Below the pieces are notes generated by a model, which ran no database searches, had not been told where the DNA came from, and saw nothing but the letters and a program-made list of their open reading frames with translations. Made by a program: the position numbers and the translations under genes. DNA of 64,000 nucleotides from Saprospiraceae bacterium (GTDB taxonomy: Bacteria > Bacteroidota > Bacteroidia > Chitinophagales > Saprospiraceae), in NCBI GenBank assembly GCA_016708265.1, contig JADJGA010000012.1, positions 717,001-781,000 on the forward strand, in the 5' to 3' direction. This document shows positions 56,113-64,000 of this stretch, piece by piece (position 1 is the stretch's first letter; the number at the start of each line of letters is the position of its first letter).

Positions 56113-56655
56113 TTATCTGACAATGTTTTCATCTATATTATTGTCTTTTGCAAATTTCCTTGCAAGCACGAATAAATAATCGGACAATCTGTTGATATAT
56201 GTCAGGACCTTAATGTGCTGTGGTTCTTCTGAATTCAATTCTGTTATCTTCCTTTCACTTCTTCTGCAAACAGTTCTGGCTACATGTGTATGAGCAATAA
56301 GAACAGATCCGGATGGCAAAATAAAATTCCTCAGGGGTTCTAACTGGCTTTCCATTTCATCAATAGATTTTTCAAGAAATGCAGTTTCATTTTCATCAAA
56401 TTCAGACATTAATTCAGGCTTGTCAGGATTTGTCGCAAGAATTGTCCCGATTTTGAAAAGTGTACTCTGAATATGTTTCAAATCTTCTTCTACATTTTTA
56501 TTTTCACATAATGAAATAACAATTCCCAGACATGAATTTAGTTCATCAACATTTCCGTAAGCCTCAATTCTGATATCTGATTTCAAAAGTTTTTTACCTC
56601 CGAACAGAGATGTAAAGCCTTTGTCCCCTTTTTTAGTATAGATTTTGTACGCCAT
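56113..56655 (-). CDS. Cob(I)alamin adenosyltransferase, PduO type
   Basis: A 180-residue ATP:corrinoid adenosyltransferase. N-terminus KIYTKKGDKGFTSLFGGKKLLKSD, then RIEAYGNVDELNSCLG and the late ARTVCRRSERKI / INRLSDYLFVLAR motifs. It supplies adenosylcobalamin, needed by the methylmalonyl-CoA mutase gene 86 bp upstream on the same strand. Confidence 0.93.
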   Translation of the reverse strand: MAYKIYTKKGDKGFTSLFGGKKLLKSDIRIEAYGNVDELNSCLGIVISLCENKNVEEDLKHIQSTLFKIGTILATNPDKPELMSEFDENETAFLEKSIDEMESQLEPLRNFILPSGSVLIAHTHVARTVCRRSERKITELNSEEPQHIKVLTYINRLSDYLFVLARKFAKDNNIDENIVR

Positions 56656-56741
56656 TTTCCGGATTTATTGATTTATTATAATTTTAAAACTGTATTTATT
56701 CTTGAAAAAATAAAAAAACTAAGCTTAGATTTATAAATATT

Positions 56742-58874
56742 TTATTCAAAAGCTTCCATCAGGATATTCAGAATTTCAATTGCAGCATTAGATATCACTG
56801 TACCAGGCCCAAAAATACCTGCTACACCACATCCCATGAGAAAACCATAATCCTTTTTGGGGATCACGCCACCTACAATGACCAGAATATCGTCTCTGCC
56901 AATACTTTTTAAAGTATCAAGTACTTCAGGAACCAAAGTTTTATGCCCGGCAGCAAGAGAAGAAATACCCAAGACATGTACATCACTCTCTGCAGCCTGA
57001 ATTGCTGCCTCCTGCGGAGTCTGAAACATTGGACCGATATCTACATCAAAACCAAGATCAGCAAATGCAGTAGCAATTACTTTTGCCCCTCTGTCATGGC
57101 CGTCCTGTCCCAGTTTAGCAATCATGATTCTGGGCCTTCTTCCTGCTTTCTTTGCAAATCTATCCGACAGGTCTTTGGCTTTTAAAAAGATTTCATCCAT
57201 TTTTATTTCATTTGAATATATACCGGATATTGTCCTTGATTTTTGTATAAACCTTCCAGCTGCTCTTTCAATTGCAAAGGAGATCTCACCCAGGGTCGCT
57301 CTGTTTCTGGCAGCTTTGATTGCTATTTCCAGTAAATTTCCCGTGTTATTTGAAACTGAAGTATACAATTCTTCAAGACAATCCCGGACTGCTGACTCAT
57401 TCCTTTTCTCTTTAACAGCAACTATTCTTTGAATTTGACTATTACGTACTTCAGTGTTATCTACTTCCAGGGTATCAATATCAGTATCCTTATCCATCAG
57501 GAAAGCATTCACCCCAACTATTATCCTTTTTCCGGAATCTATTTTTGCCTGTTTTCTTGCTGCTGATGCTTCTATCTTCATTTTTGGTATCCCTAGTTCT
57601 ATTGCTCTCGTCATCCCTCCGTAAGATTCTATTTCCTTGATGTGTTCCCATGCTTTTTCTATAAGCTGTTCTGTTAGTGATTCAATAAAATATGAACCAC
57701 CGAAGGGATCCGCACTTTTTATTATGTCTGTTTTATCCTTAAGAATCAATTGCGTGTCACGGGCTATCTTCGCTGAAAATTCAGAGGGAAGAGCCAGAGC
57801 CTCATCCATTGCATTTGTGTGAAGTGATTGAGTTCCTCCCAACACTGCAGCCATAGCTTCAATTGTTGTCCGTGCTATATTATTGAAAGGATCATGTTCA
57901 GTGAGACTGTATCCGGAAGTTTGACAATGTACTCTCAGGTTTAATGATGAAGGTGAAGTAGGATTGAATTGTTCAACAATTTTAGCCCACAATACCCTTG
58001 CAGCCCTCATTTTAGCAATCTCCATGAAGAAATTCAATCCAATTCCCCAGAAAAATGAAAATCTGGGAACAAATTCATCAATTTTCAGTCCTGCTCCAAG
58101 TCCTGCTCTAATGTATTCAAGACCATCAGCAAGAGTAAATGCAAGCTCAATATCTGCTGAAGCTCCTGCCTCATGCATGTGATATCCGCTAATACTGATA
58201 GAGTTGAATTTTGGCATGTTTCTGGATGTAAAACTGAAAATATCTGAAATGATGCGCATTGAAGTTGATGGAGGATAAATATAAGTATTTCTTACCATGA
58301 ATTCCTTTAGGATGTCATTTTGAATTGTTCCGGATAATTGGTCCGGTGAAACTCCCTGCTCTTCTGCTGCAACAATATAAAAGGCCATTATTGGTATAAC
58401 TGCCCCGTTCATTGTCATAGACACACTCATTTTATCCAGTGGAATGTCACTGAAAAGTATTTTCATGTCTTCTACTGTATCGATTGCCACACCTGCCATT
58501 CCAACATCACCACGGACTCTTGGATGATCAGAATCATAGCCTCTGTGAGTTGCAAGGTCAAAAGCAATAGACAGTCCTTTCTGGCCTTGCTTTAAATTAT
58601 TTTTGTAAAATTCATTGCTTTTTTCAGCAGTTGAAAAACCTGCATATTGACGGATTGTCCAGGGACTTTTAAGATACATAGAAGCATACGGTCCCCTTAG
58701 GAAAGGATAAGTTCCTGCAACAAGATTTTTAAAATTCAGTGACTTAATTTCAGAAATATTATAATGTGATTTTATTTTAATGCCTTCTGAAGTGTTATTC
58801 AGTACCTTTTTGGGAGGATTTTCCCTTCCGGTATTAAAATCTAATTTGTGTTTTTTGAAGTCAGGAAGTTTCAT
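56742..58874 (-). CDS. scpA: Methylmalonyl-CoA mutase, large subunit
   Basis: A 710-residue mutase. The TIM-barrel catalytic part contains TIRQYAGFSTAEKSNEFY, ATHRGYDSDHPRV and CQTSGYSLTEHDPFNN. The C-terminal B12 domain has DGHDRG (near residue 592) and the loop VGGVIPKKDY. It interconverts methylmalonyl- and succinyl-CoA, supporting propionate metabolism. The small subunit MutA, usually adjacent in Bacteroidota, is not in this window. Confidence 0.93.
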   Translation of the reverse strand: MKLPDFKKHKLDFNTGRENPPKKVLNNTSEGIKIKSHYNISEIKSLNFKNLVAGTYPFLRGPYASMYLKSPWTIRQYAGFSTAEKSNEFYKNNLKQGQKGLSIAFDLATHRGYDSDHPRVRGDVGMAGVAIDTVEDMKILFSDIPLDKMSVSMTMNGAVIPIMAFYIVAAEEQGVSPDQLSGTIQNDILKEFMVRNTYIYPPSTSMRIISDIFSFTSRNMPKFNSISISGYHMHEAGASADIELAFTLADGLEYIRAGLGAGLKIDEFVPRFSFFWGIGLNFFMEIAKMRAARVLWAKIVEQFNPTSPSSLNLRVHCQTSGYSLTEHDPFNNIARTTIEAMAAVLGGTQSLHTNAMDEALALPSEFSAKIARDTQLILKDKTDIIKSADPFGGSYFIESLTEQLIEKAWEHIKEIESYGGMTRAIELGIPKMKIEASAARKQAKIDSGKRIIVGVNAFLMDKDTDIDTLEVDNTEVRNSQIQRIVAVKEKRNESAVRDCLEELYTSVSNNTGNLLEIAIKAARNRATLGEISFAIERAAGRFIQKSRTISGIYSNEIKMDEIFLKAKDLSDRFAKKAGRRPRIMIAKLGQDGHDRGAKVIATAFADLGFDVDIGPMFQTPQEAAIQAAESDVHVLGISSLAAGHKTLVPEVLDTLKSIGRDDILVIVGGVIPKKDYGFLMGCGVAGIFGPGTVISNAAIEILNILMEAFE

Positions 58875-59068
58875 GATGCTAAAATAAGTCTAAAATCGAA
58901 ATATTTTTATATTTACGGTTTTATTTTTTGTCATTTTTAATAAAAGTTAAAATTATCTTAACATTGCTTTGATGTAAAACAATTATCATTTCGGTTGGTT
59001 ATTTGAGTGTAACTATTAAAAAAATATTACTTATTTTGCAATCAATTTCACAATTAATAAAGTATAGT

Positions 59069-59596
59069 ATGAAATGTTCTAAATTTATCCTGATTGTTTT
59101 TATATGCCTCATTTCTTTGACCACATTAATATCTCAGGAAAAAATAAATTGGCTAAGTTGGGATGAAATGGTACAAATGCAAAAGAAGGCCAAAAAAAAG
59201 ATCGTAGTTGATTTATTTACTGACTGGTGTGGTTGGTGTAAAAAAATGGATAAGACTACTTTTGAAAATCCAGTAGTCATCAAATATATTAATGAGAATT
59301 TTTACCCTGTCAAATTCAATGCCGAACAGACAGAGGAATTGGTGTTTGAAGGTAAAAAATACAAATTTGTGAATCAGGGCAGGAGAGGCTATCATGAATT
59401 TGCTGCAGCTTTAACACAGAATCAGCTTTCTTATCCAACTTATGTTTTTATGGATGAAGAAATTCAACTACTGCAGGTGATACCTGGCTACCAGGAAGCT
59501 AAGTCTTTTGAATATATAATCAATTTTTTTGGAGGTAATTTTTATAAAAGTGTGCCCTGGACCAAATTTGAAAAGGAATTTCAATCCAGATTATAG
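59069..59596 (+). CDS. Secreted thioredoxin-like protein
   Basis: A 175-residue protein with a signal peptide (FILIVFICLISLTTLIS) and a thioredoxin fold. The redox motif is WCGWCKKMD, followed by TFENPVVIKYINENFYPVKFN and the cis-proline region YPTYVFMDEE. It is probably a periplasmic thiol reductase. The ATG at 59069 is preferred over a TTG at 59003, which would precede the signal peptide by 22 residues. It converges on rdgB with a 16-bp overlap. Confidence 0.82.
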   Translation: MKCSKFILIVFICLISLTTLISQEKINWLSWDEMVQMQKKAKKKIVVDLFTDWCGWCKKMDKTTFENPVVIKYINENFYPVKFNAEQTEELVFEGKKYKFVNQGRRGYHEFAAALTQNQLSYPTYVFMDEEIQLLQVIPGYQEAKSFEYIINFFGGNFYKSVPWTKFEKEFQSRL

Positions 59597-60183
59597 GTAT
59601 TCAGAAATTCAATTAATTTATTGAAAGCCCTGCCTCTGTGACTGATCTTGCTCTTTGAATCAGTATCCATCTCTGCAAAAGTTATATCGAACCCATCTGG
59701 CTGGAATACAGGATCATAACCGAATCCTTTATCTCCTCTTTTTGATTTTATTATAGTCCCCTTTACTTCTCCTTCAAATATAAATTGATTTTTTTTAATA
59801 TTTAAAGCAATTATGGTAAGAAACTTTGCAGATCTGTCTGCTTTATTTTCAAGTCTTTTCAATAACAGTTCAATGTTCTTTTCAGAGTCATTATCTCGTC
59901 CTGCGTATCGGGCTGAATAAACTCCGGGTTCACCTCCGATAGCATCAACAATTAGTCCGGTATCTTCAGAAAAACAATCAAATCCATATTTTTCTGTAAT
60001 ATAATTTGCTTTAAGTTTTGCATTCTCAAGTATTGTTGTCCCTGTTTCTTCAATTTGTTCTAAGATGCCTGCTTCTGTTTTAGTGATTATCCTGAAAGAA
60101 AAATTCTCTGACATTAGCCCGTTGATCTCATTGACCTTATTACTATTGTCTGTTGCAAATATCATATTTCTTAGCATTACCAT
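59581..60183 (-). CDS. rdgB: Non-canonical purine NTP pyrophosphatase RdgB/HAM1
   Basis: A 200-residue HAM1-family enzyme. MIFATDNSNKVNEI at the N-terminus, then FSEDTGLIVDAIGGEPGVYSARYAG, GEVKGTI and GFGYDPVFQPDG, ending SHRGRAFNKL. It hydrolyses ITP, dITP and XTP. The start ATG at 60183 overlaps the stop of the upstream gene (TAATG), so translation is coupled; an ATG at 60177 is also possible. Confidence 0.92.
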   Translation of the reverse strand: MVMLRNMIFATDNSNKVNEINGLMSENFSFRIITKTEAGILEQIEETGTTILENAKLKANYITEKYGFDCFSEDTGLIVDAIGGEPGVYSARYAGRDNDSEKNIELLLKRLENKADRSAKFLTIIALNIKKNQFIFEGEVKGTIIKSKRGDKGFGYDPVFQPDGFDITFAEMDTDSKSKISHRGRAFNKLIEFLNTYNLD

Positions 60184-60617
60184 TATTTCAGTGTTTTTAG
60201 TTGTTCCCAAAGCTTTCTTTTCAGATCCTGATTAATCTGAACCTCCTGTATATTGTCGAAAATAAGTAAGGAAAAGTTTTCAAAATTGTTCCAGTCTCTT
60301 TTTTTTAGAGAAGCCTGAATATCATAAAAGCAGCTATCTATTCCAAAACTTATTATATACTTTGGGAGTCCAAATTTGAAAATATTTTCAAATGTTAGTA
60401 TCTCTTTATTATCAAAGCTGATAACAGTACATTCATTACTCAAATCAACTGAAATAGAAGCAAAGACTTTCGAAAGGAATTCAATCACTTCTTTCTTGTA
60501 ATTGTCAGATTTCAAAATAATTATGAACTTTGGAAATGATTTATCGCATACAGAAATAATTGTACCGGATGCAGCTTCTTTTAGCTTGTATATACCAAAA
60601 TCAAAATAATCAGTCAT
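60183..60617 (-). CDS. Uncharacterised protein coupled to rdgB
   Basis: A 144-residue soluble protein, probably alpha/beta, with no signal peptide or membrane segment. The C-terminus DLKRKLWEQLKTLK is helical and basic. I do not recognise the family. TAATG overlap with rdgB suggests a linked role. A possible -7 box (TAATTTTG) is at 60648-60655 on the minus strand. Confidence 0.6.
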   Translation of the reverse strand: MTDYFDFGIYKLKEAASGTIISVCDKSFPKFIIILKSDNYKKEVIEFLSKVFASISVDLSNECTVISFDNKEILTFENIFKFGLPKYIISFGIDSCFYDIQASLKKRDWNNFENFSLLIFDNIQEVQINQDLKRKLWEQLKTLK

Positions 60618-60844
60618 TAAAATTTTATTTCAATATTTAGAATATTTCAAAATTATTTATTTATTTTAACAAAAAAAATTAAAAATACTTAATTTAATTT
60701 TAAAAACTTGTAAATTGCAACAAATTTTTATATTTTGGTTTCGGAGGTTTGAATTAGGCACAAAAGTATGGCTTTTTTATGAAATCAGAAATAAAATGAG
60801 GTTTTAATTGAATTGGTTTGATTATTCATTCAAAATTATTCTAT

Positions 60845-61906
60845 ATGAGCTACAATATCAAAAAGACTGTCACACAGCATTCAAAGATCAAAGACTTGGA
60901 TTTTTCCAATATCCCGCCTTTTGGACATGCATTTACAGATCATATGTTTATAGCAGATTATCTTGAAGAAGGATGGACAAATCTTGAAATAAAACCTGTT
61001 GAAAATCTGTCAATGCATCCTGCCAATCTGACTCTGCATTATGGTCAGAGTATCTTTGAAGGTATGAAAGCCTTCCTTACCGGTGATAATATTGCAGTTC
61101 TTTACAGACCTTATGATCATGCCAGTCGTTTTAACAGATCTGCATATAGGATGAGTATGCCTGAAGTTCCTGAAGAACTTTTTGTACAGGCAGTTAAGGA
61201 ATTATGCCTTACCGAAAAAAATTGGATTCCTGAGCAACCTGGAAGTGCGCTTTATATTAGACCTTTTATGATAGCGTATGACTCTGTAATTGGAGTTAAA
61301 AGATCAAAAACATATAAATTCATAATTCTTACTTCACCATCAGGTCCGTATTATAATAAACCATTAAGTCTTAAAGCTGAACTGGAATATGTCCGTGCTA
61401 TTAAAGGAGGAATAGGGGAAGCTAAGACAGCCGGAAATTACGGTGCATCAATTTTCCCATATAGTCAGGCAGTTGCTGCCGGTTATGATCAGTTGTTGTG
61501 GCTGGACGCTTACGAACATAAATATGTTCAGGAAATAGGAACAATGAACATTTTTTTTGTGTTGGACGGCGTAATAGTTACTCCTGAACTGGACGGTGGG
61601 ATCCTTTCCGGAATTACGAGAGATAGCTTACTTAAAATTTTTAAAGCTAATGGATATAAGGTGGAAGAAAGACAAGTTTCAATTGATGAACTGATTGAGG
61701 CTTACAAAAAGGGAATTTTTACTGAGGTTTTCGGATCAGGAACTGCAGCAATTGTAGCCGAAATCAATAAAATTGATATCAATGGATTCAAAATGGAATT
61801 CTATCCAGAAAAATTTGTTTCGGCTGCTTTTGCCAGAGATTATATCAATAAGATCAGAAAAGGTGAACTTCCGGATATTTTCAACTGGATCTATCCAATT
61901 GAATAA
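60845..61906 (+). CDS. ilvE: Branched-chain amino acid aminotransferase IlvE
   Basis: A 353-residue class IV PLP aminotransferase. LHYGQSIFEGMKAF, YIRPFMIA, GEAKTAGNYGAS with the PLP lysine, QEIGTMNIFFVLDG, GTAAIVAEI. It transfers the amino group for valine, leucine and isoleucine. The ATG at 60845 is used rather than a TTG at 60818. Confidence 0.92.
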   Translation: MSYNIKKTVTQHSKIKDLDFSNIPPFGHAFTDHMFIADYLEEGWTNLEIKPVENLSMHPANLTLHYGQSIFEGMKAFLTGDNIAVLYRPYDHASRFNRSAYRMSMPEVPEELFVQAVKELCLTEKNWIPEQPGSALYIRPFMIAYDSVIGVKRSKTYKFIILTSPSGPYYNKPLSLKAELEYVRAIKGGIGEAKTAGNYGASIFPYSQAVAAGYDQLLWLDAYEHKYVQEIGTMNIFFVLDGVIVTPELDGGILSGITRDSLLKIFKANGYKVEERQVSIDELIEAYKKGIFTEVFGSGTAAIVAEINKIDINGFKMEFYPEKFVSAAFARDYINKIRKGELPDIFNWIYPIE

Positions 61907-62243
61907 TAAATATTAGTTCTGTTTTTTCAGTTAATTGTTAAGCATTCCAAGAGAATAGGGGATTAGTAAAATACCATAATTAAGATATTCCTGATCTCGA
62001 AATCATTTTTCGATATTTCTCGAATAGGATATTTATAAGTATTTTGAGTATTGATGAATCTCATCACTCAAAATAAATCATGTAAATTATAGATTCCAAT
62101 ATATAGATTATCAATGATTTTTAGTAATTTGAATTTATTACAATAGATAGCCACTTCATATTTATTCTGTATTTTTTAAAGAAAAATTTTTTATTTTATG
62201 TATTTTTCATAATTTTGATGATAAATATTGAAAAACATTATAT
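61907..62243. other. AT-rich intergenic region
   Basis: No gene or clear hairpin is seen. A possible -7 box (TAATTTTG at 62210-62217) precedes the downstream gene by 26 bp. Confidence 0.4.
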
Positions 62244-62891
62244 ATGAAGAAATTATTTATTTTTTTCATTCTTATATTTACCGGATTTTCTTCTTTTGGC
62301 CAATTTGGATTCGGAACTGTAGGAGGATTTGATTTTTACCAACGATATAAAAACCCTGTTGATAATATAGCTTATCCGGCATCCGGTAATGCATTACTTA
62401 ATATTATTTATGGTCCAAAAATTTGGATTGGAAGTAAAAAGTTTTCAGTAAGTTTGGAAGGGCAGGTTAACCTTGGGTTAACATCATTTGCATTAAAGGA
62501 TTTTAAAGGTCTGGGTGCAGTTTCCTTTCCTGTAATAGGAAAGCTTAATTTCAAGGGCTTGAGTGGATTTCATACAGGATTTGCTACTGGATTTTCAATT
62601 GGAGGAGGAGTTCAATGGTCAAAAACAGAATTGTTTTACCTTGACAATAAGTTTAAAAATAAAGGAGTGGAGAGAGAGTTTTTTGATGTTATTTTTGGAC
62701 AGATTGATATTGGAGTTGGTTCGTTTGGAACTGATGGATCATTTTATGTTCGTTATGGTTATAATCCCGACAACAAAGCAAAGGTTTTGAACATCGGCAT
62801 GGTATTCAACTCAAATAAAACGTTTAAGAAAAAAATGAAAAAACTGGGGAATCCACCCGAACCTCCACCACCATTACCGGTTATAGAATAA
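62244..62891 (+). CDS. Secreted beta-rich protein with proline-rich tail
   Basis: A 215-residue protein with a signal peptide (FIFFILIFTGFSSFGQ). Glycine- and aromatic-rich strands (FGFGTVGGFDFYQRY; FHTGFATGFSIGGGVQW) suggest a small outer-membrane barrel. It ends in a basic stretch and a proline-rich tail (PPEPPPPLPVIE), unusual for a barrel, which normally ends in an aromatic residue. The function is unknown. Confidence 0.6.
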   Translation: MKKLFIFFILIFTGFSSFGQFGFGTVGGFDFYQRYKNPVDNIAYPASGNALLNIIYGPKIWIGSKKFSVSLEGQVNLGLTSFALKDFKGLGAVSFPVIGKLNFKGLSGFHTGFATGFSIGGGVQWSKTELFYLDNKFKNKGVEREFFDVIFGQIDIGVGSFGTDGSFYVRYGYNPDNKAKVLNIGMVFNSNKTFKKKMKKLGNPPEPPPPLPVIE

Positions 62892-63366
62892 ATGATTTTG
62901 CATAGTATTAAAAAAAAGTAGCCCGTGGTATCTTAATAACACGGGCATTACTCAATTTAATAACCAAAACTCAATCTTTATATTACAAATATCGTGCCAA
63001 ATATTATGATATTAGTTCATATGAAAGTATCTTTAGCACTAATTATGCGATAGTTATATTTTTTTATCAATAAAATAATTCATACAGTTTAGAAATAATT
63101 CTAATTTGATGTTATTTAATTTCTAAGAAAAACTCTTAAAGTTTCTAATTAAATGCAAATATAATACATATTATTATAATTTATAATGTGTTATTACAGA
63201 AATTTTAATTAAATATAAATAATATTTTATTAATATATGTTTTTATCAGATTTACAGGTATATTGATTTTTTAAGTATTTTTTATTTTTTGATGTTTTTT
63301 TTTATTTTGCCTTAATATGTTGATGTTTTTTATTTTTACAATTTGATTTTTTGAAAACCGGATAAG
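62892..63366. other. Gene-free region with a hairpin
   Basis: GCCCGTG (62921-62927) pairs with CACGGGC (62940-62946). On the minus strand the stem is followed by a T-run, so it could terminate - strand transcripts; on the + strand there is no T-run. The rest is very AT-rich with no gene visible. Confidence 0.5.
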
Positions 63367-64000
63367 ATGTTTTTTAAAAATGTAAATATTATTTTTGAAG
63401 ATAATCACATTATTGTTGTTAATAAGCCAAACGGACTTCTTTCTCAGCGTGATATTACGGGAGATGATAGTATTATAGAAGTCTTAAAAGAATATATAAA
63501 AATTGCATATTCAAAACCCGGCAACGTTTTTCTTGGTTCAGTTCACAGACTTGACAGGCCTGCAAGTGGAGTGATGGTATTTGCTAAAACTAGCAAAGCT
63601 TTATCGAGATTAACACAAAGTATGAGGTTGAAACAGTTTACAAAGCAATATCTTGCAGTAGTTGATGGAAAGATTGAAAAGGAAAGTGGTAATTTAACTC
63701 ATTATCTTGTCAAAGATGAAAAGTTGAATATTGTAAAAGCATATAATAATGAATTTAAAGATGGTAAATTGTCAAGCCTGTCCTTCAGAAGGATTGTTAC
63801 TATTGATGACAGAACTTTGCTTAATATAGATTTGTGGACCGGGCGATCTCATCAGATACGATCGCAGTTAAGTCATGAATTTTTTCCTATTACCGGAGAT
63901 TTTAAATATGGATCTGGTTTTAAAAGTAAGGAACACAGAATTTATCTTCATTGCTTTAGAATGTCGTTTACTCACCCTGTTAGTAAAAACACCCTGCAAT
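63367..64000 (+). CDS. RluA-type pseudouridine synthase, 3' end outside window
   Basis: An open frame from ATG at 63367 to the window edge (211 codons seen). HIIVVNKPNGLLSQ is followed by the catalytic HRLDRPASGVMVF (aspartate at residue 63), then GRSHQIRSQLSHEFFPITGD, as in RluA/RluC/RluD enzymes. It modifies uridine in rRNA or tRNA. There is no S4 domain at the N-terminus, so it resembles the shorter RluA-like group. Confidence 0.9.
   Translation, partial: MFFKNVNIIFEDNHIIVVNKPNGLLSQRDITGDDSIIEVLKEYIKIAYSKPGNVFLGSVHRLDRPASGVMVFAKTSKALSRLTQSMRLKQFTKQYLAVVDGKIEKESGNLTHYLVKDEKLNIVKAYNNEFKDGKLSSLSFRRIVTIDDRTLLNIDLWTGRSHQIRSQLSHEFFPITGDFKYGSGFKSKEHRIYLHCFRMSFTHPVSKNTLQ

Noticed and set aside
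58875..59068. Cobalamin riboswitch before the mutase gene
   Set aside because: No B12-box-like sequence or long structured leader is visible in the short gap.
62921..62946. Terminator of the gene at 62244-62891
   Set aside because: The hairpin is good, but the T-run is on the minus-strand side only, so it does not fit a + strand terminator.

Overview
The window looks like chromosome from an uncultured member of the Bacteroidota. The evidence is low GC; promoters of the TTTG / TAnnTTTG type; PorT beside UbiE; an ECF sigma factor coupled to a TonB-type receptor with an STN domain; a Bacteroidota-style LptC lipoprotein; and many small beta-barrel and lipoprotein genes. No rRNA, CRISPR array or phage module is visible. 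One tRNA (Glu, TTC) is present.

Layout. Positions 1-7850 hold mixed housekeeping and envelope genes: a small membrane protein, a beta-barrel, a GH3-family adenylating enzyme, a broken ABC ATPase with its membrane partner, a secreted tocopherol-cyclase-like protein, a SOUL protein, a DCC-family oxidoreductase and a GNAT enzyme. A REP-associated transposase (8243-8809) lies between two 77-bp direct repeats, immediately before the main accessory region. Positions 9002-30287 hold a purine-catabolism type cluster: ygeY and ygeW on the + strand; hydA, a YgjV-GNAT fusion, ssnA, a fused 2Fe-2S/molybdopterin hydroxylase (XdhD-like), two PLP-dependent fold-type II enzymes and ygfK on the - strand; and a MocA-like cytidylyltransferase divergent from ygfK. 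These are the families of the E. coli ygeW-ygfK / ssnA / xdhD neighbourhood, which has been linked to anaerobic purine and urate breakdown through a selenium-dependent molybdenum hydroxylase. The canonical YgeX diaminopropionate ammonia-lyase is absent, and the two PLP enzymes may stand in for it. The cluster is interrupted at 11.77-16.5 kb by a hydA 3' remnant fused to a fucose-permease remnant, a frameshifted propeller/TPR protein and a decayed IS3-family element. An IS200-type transposase with palindromes sits between ygfK and a PLP enzyme gene.

Positions 30.3-47 kb are mostly ordinary: small membrane proteins, acyl-CoA reductase, LptC, a CNNM/CBS protein, RibD-RibH, a 1830-residue alpha-2-macroglobulin lipoprotein, tRNA-Glu, a SWIM zinc-finger protein, WbqC and UbiE-PorT. 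Positions 47-64 kb hold an ABC exporter pair, a secreted protein with a C-terminal Hint domain, a 52-codon gene with its own promoter-like box and terminator, HMG-CoA lyase, an ECF sigma-TonB receptor pair with no FecR between them, a PhoD-like phosphatase, cobalamin adenosyltransferase with the methylmalonyl-CoA mutase large subunit, a thioredoxin-like protein, RdgB, IlvE, and the start of a RluA-type pseudouridine synthase that runs off the end.

A recurring oddity is that five loci (ABC ATPase, propeller protein, IS3 element, ssnA, threonine-synthase-like gene) are out of frame in a way that one extra A on the coding strand would repair, nearly always inside an A-run. This could be sequencing error, decay, or tolerance through slippage. 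Coordinates of repaired genes cover the whole broken gene.
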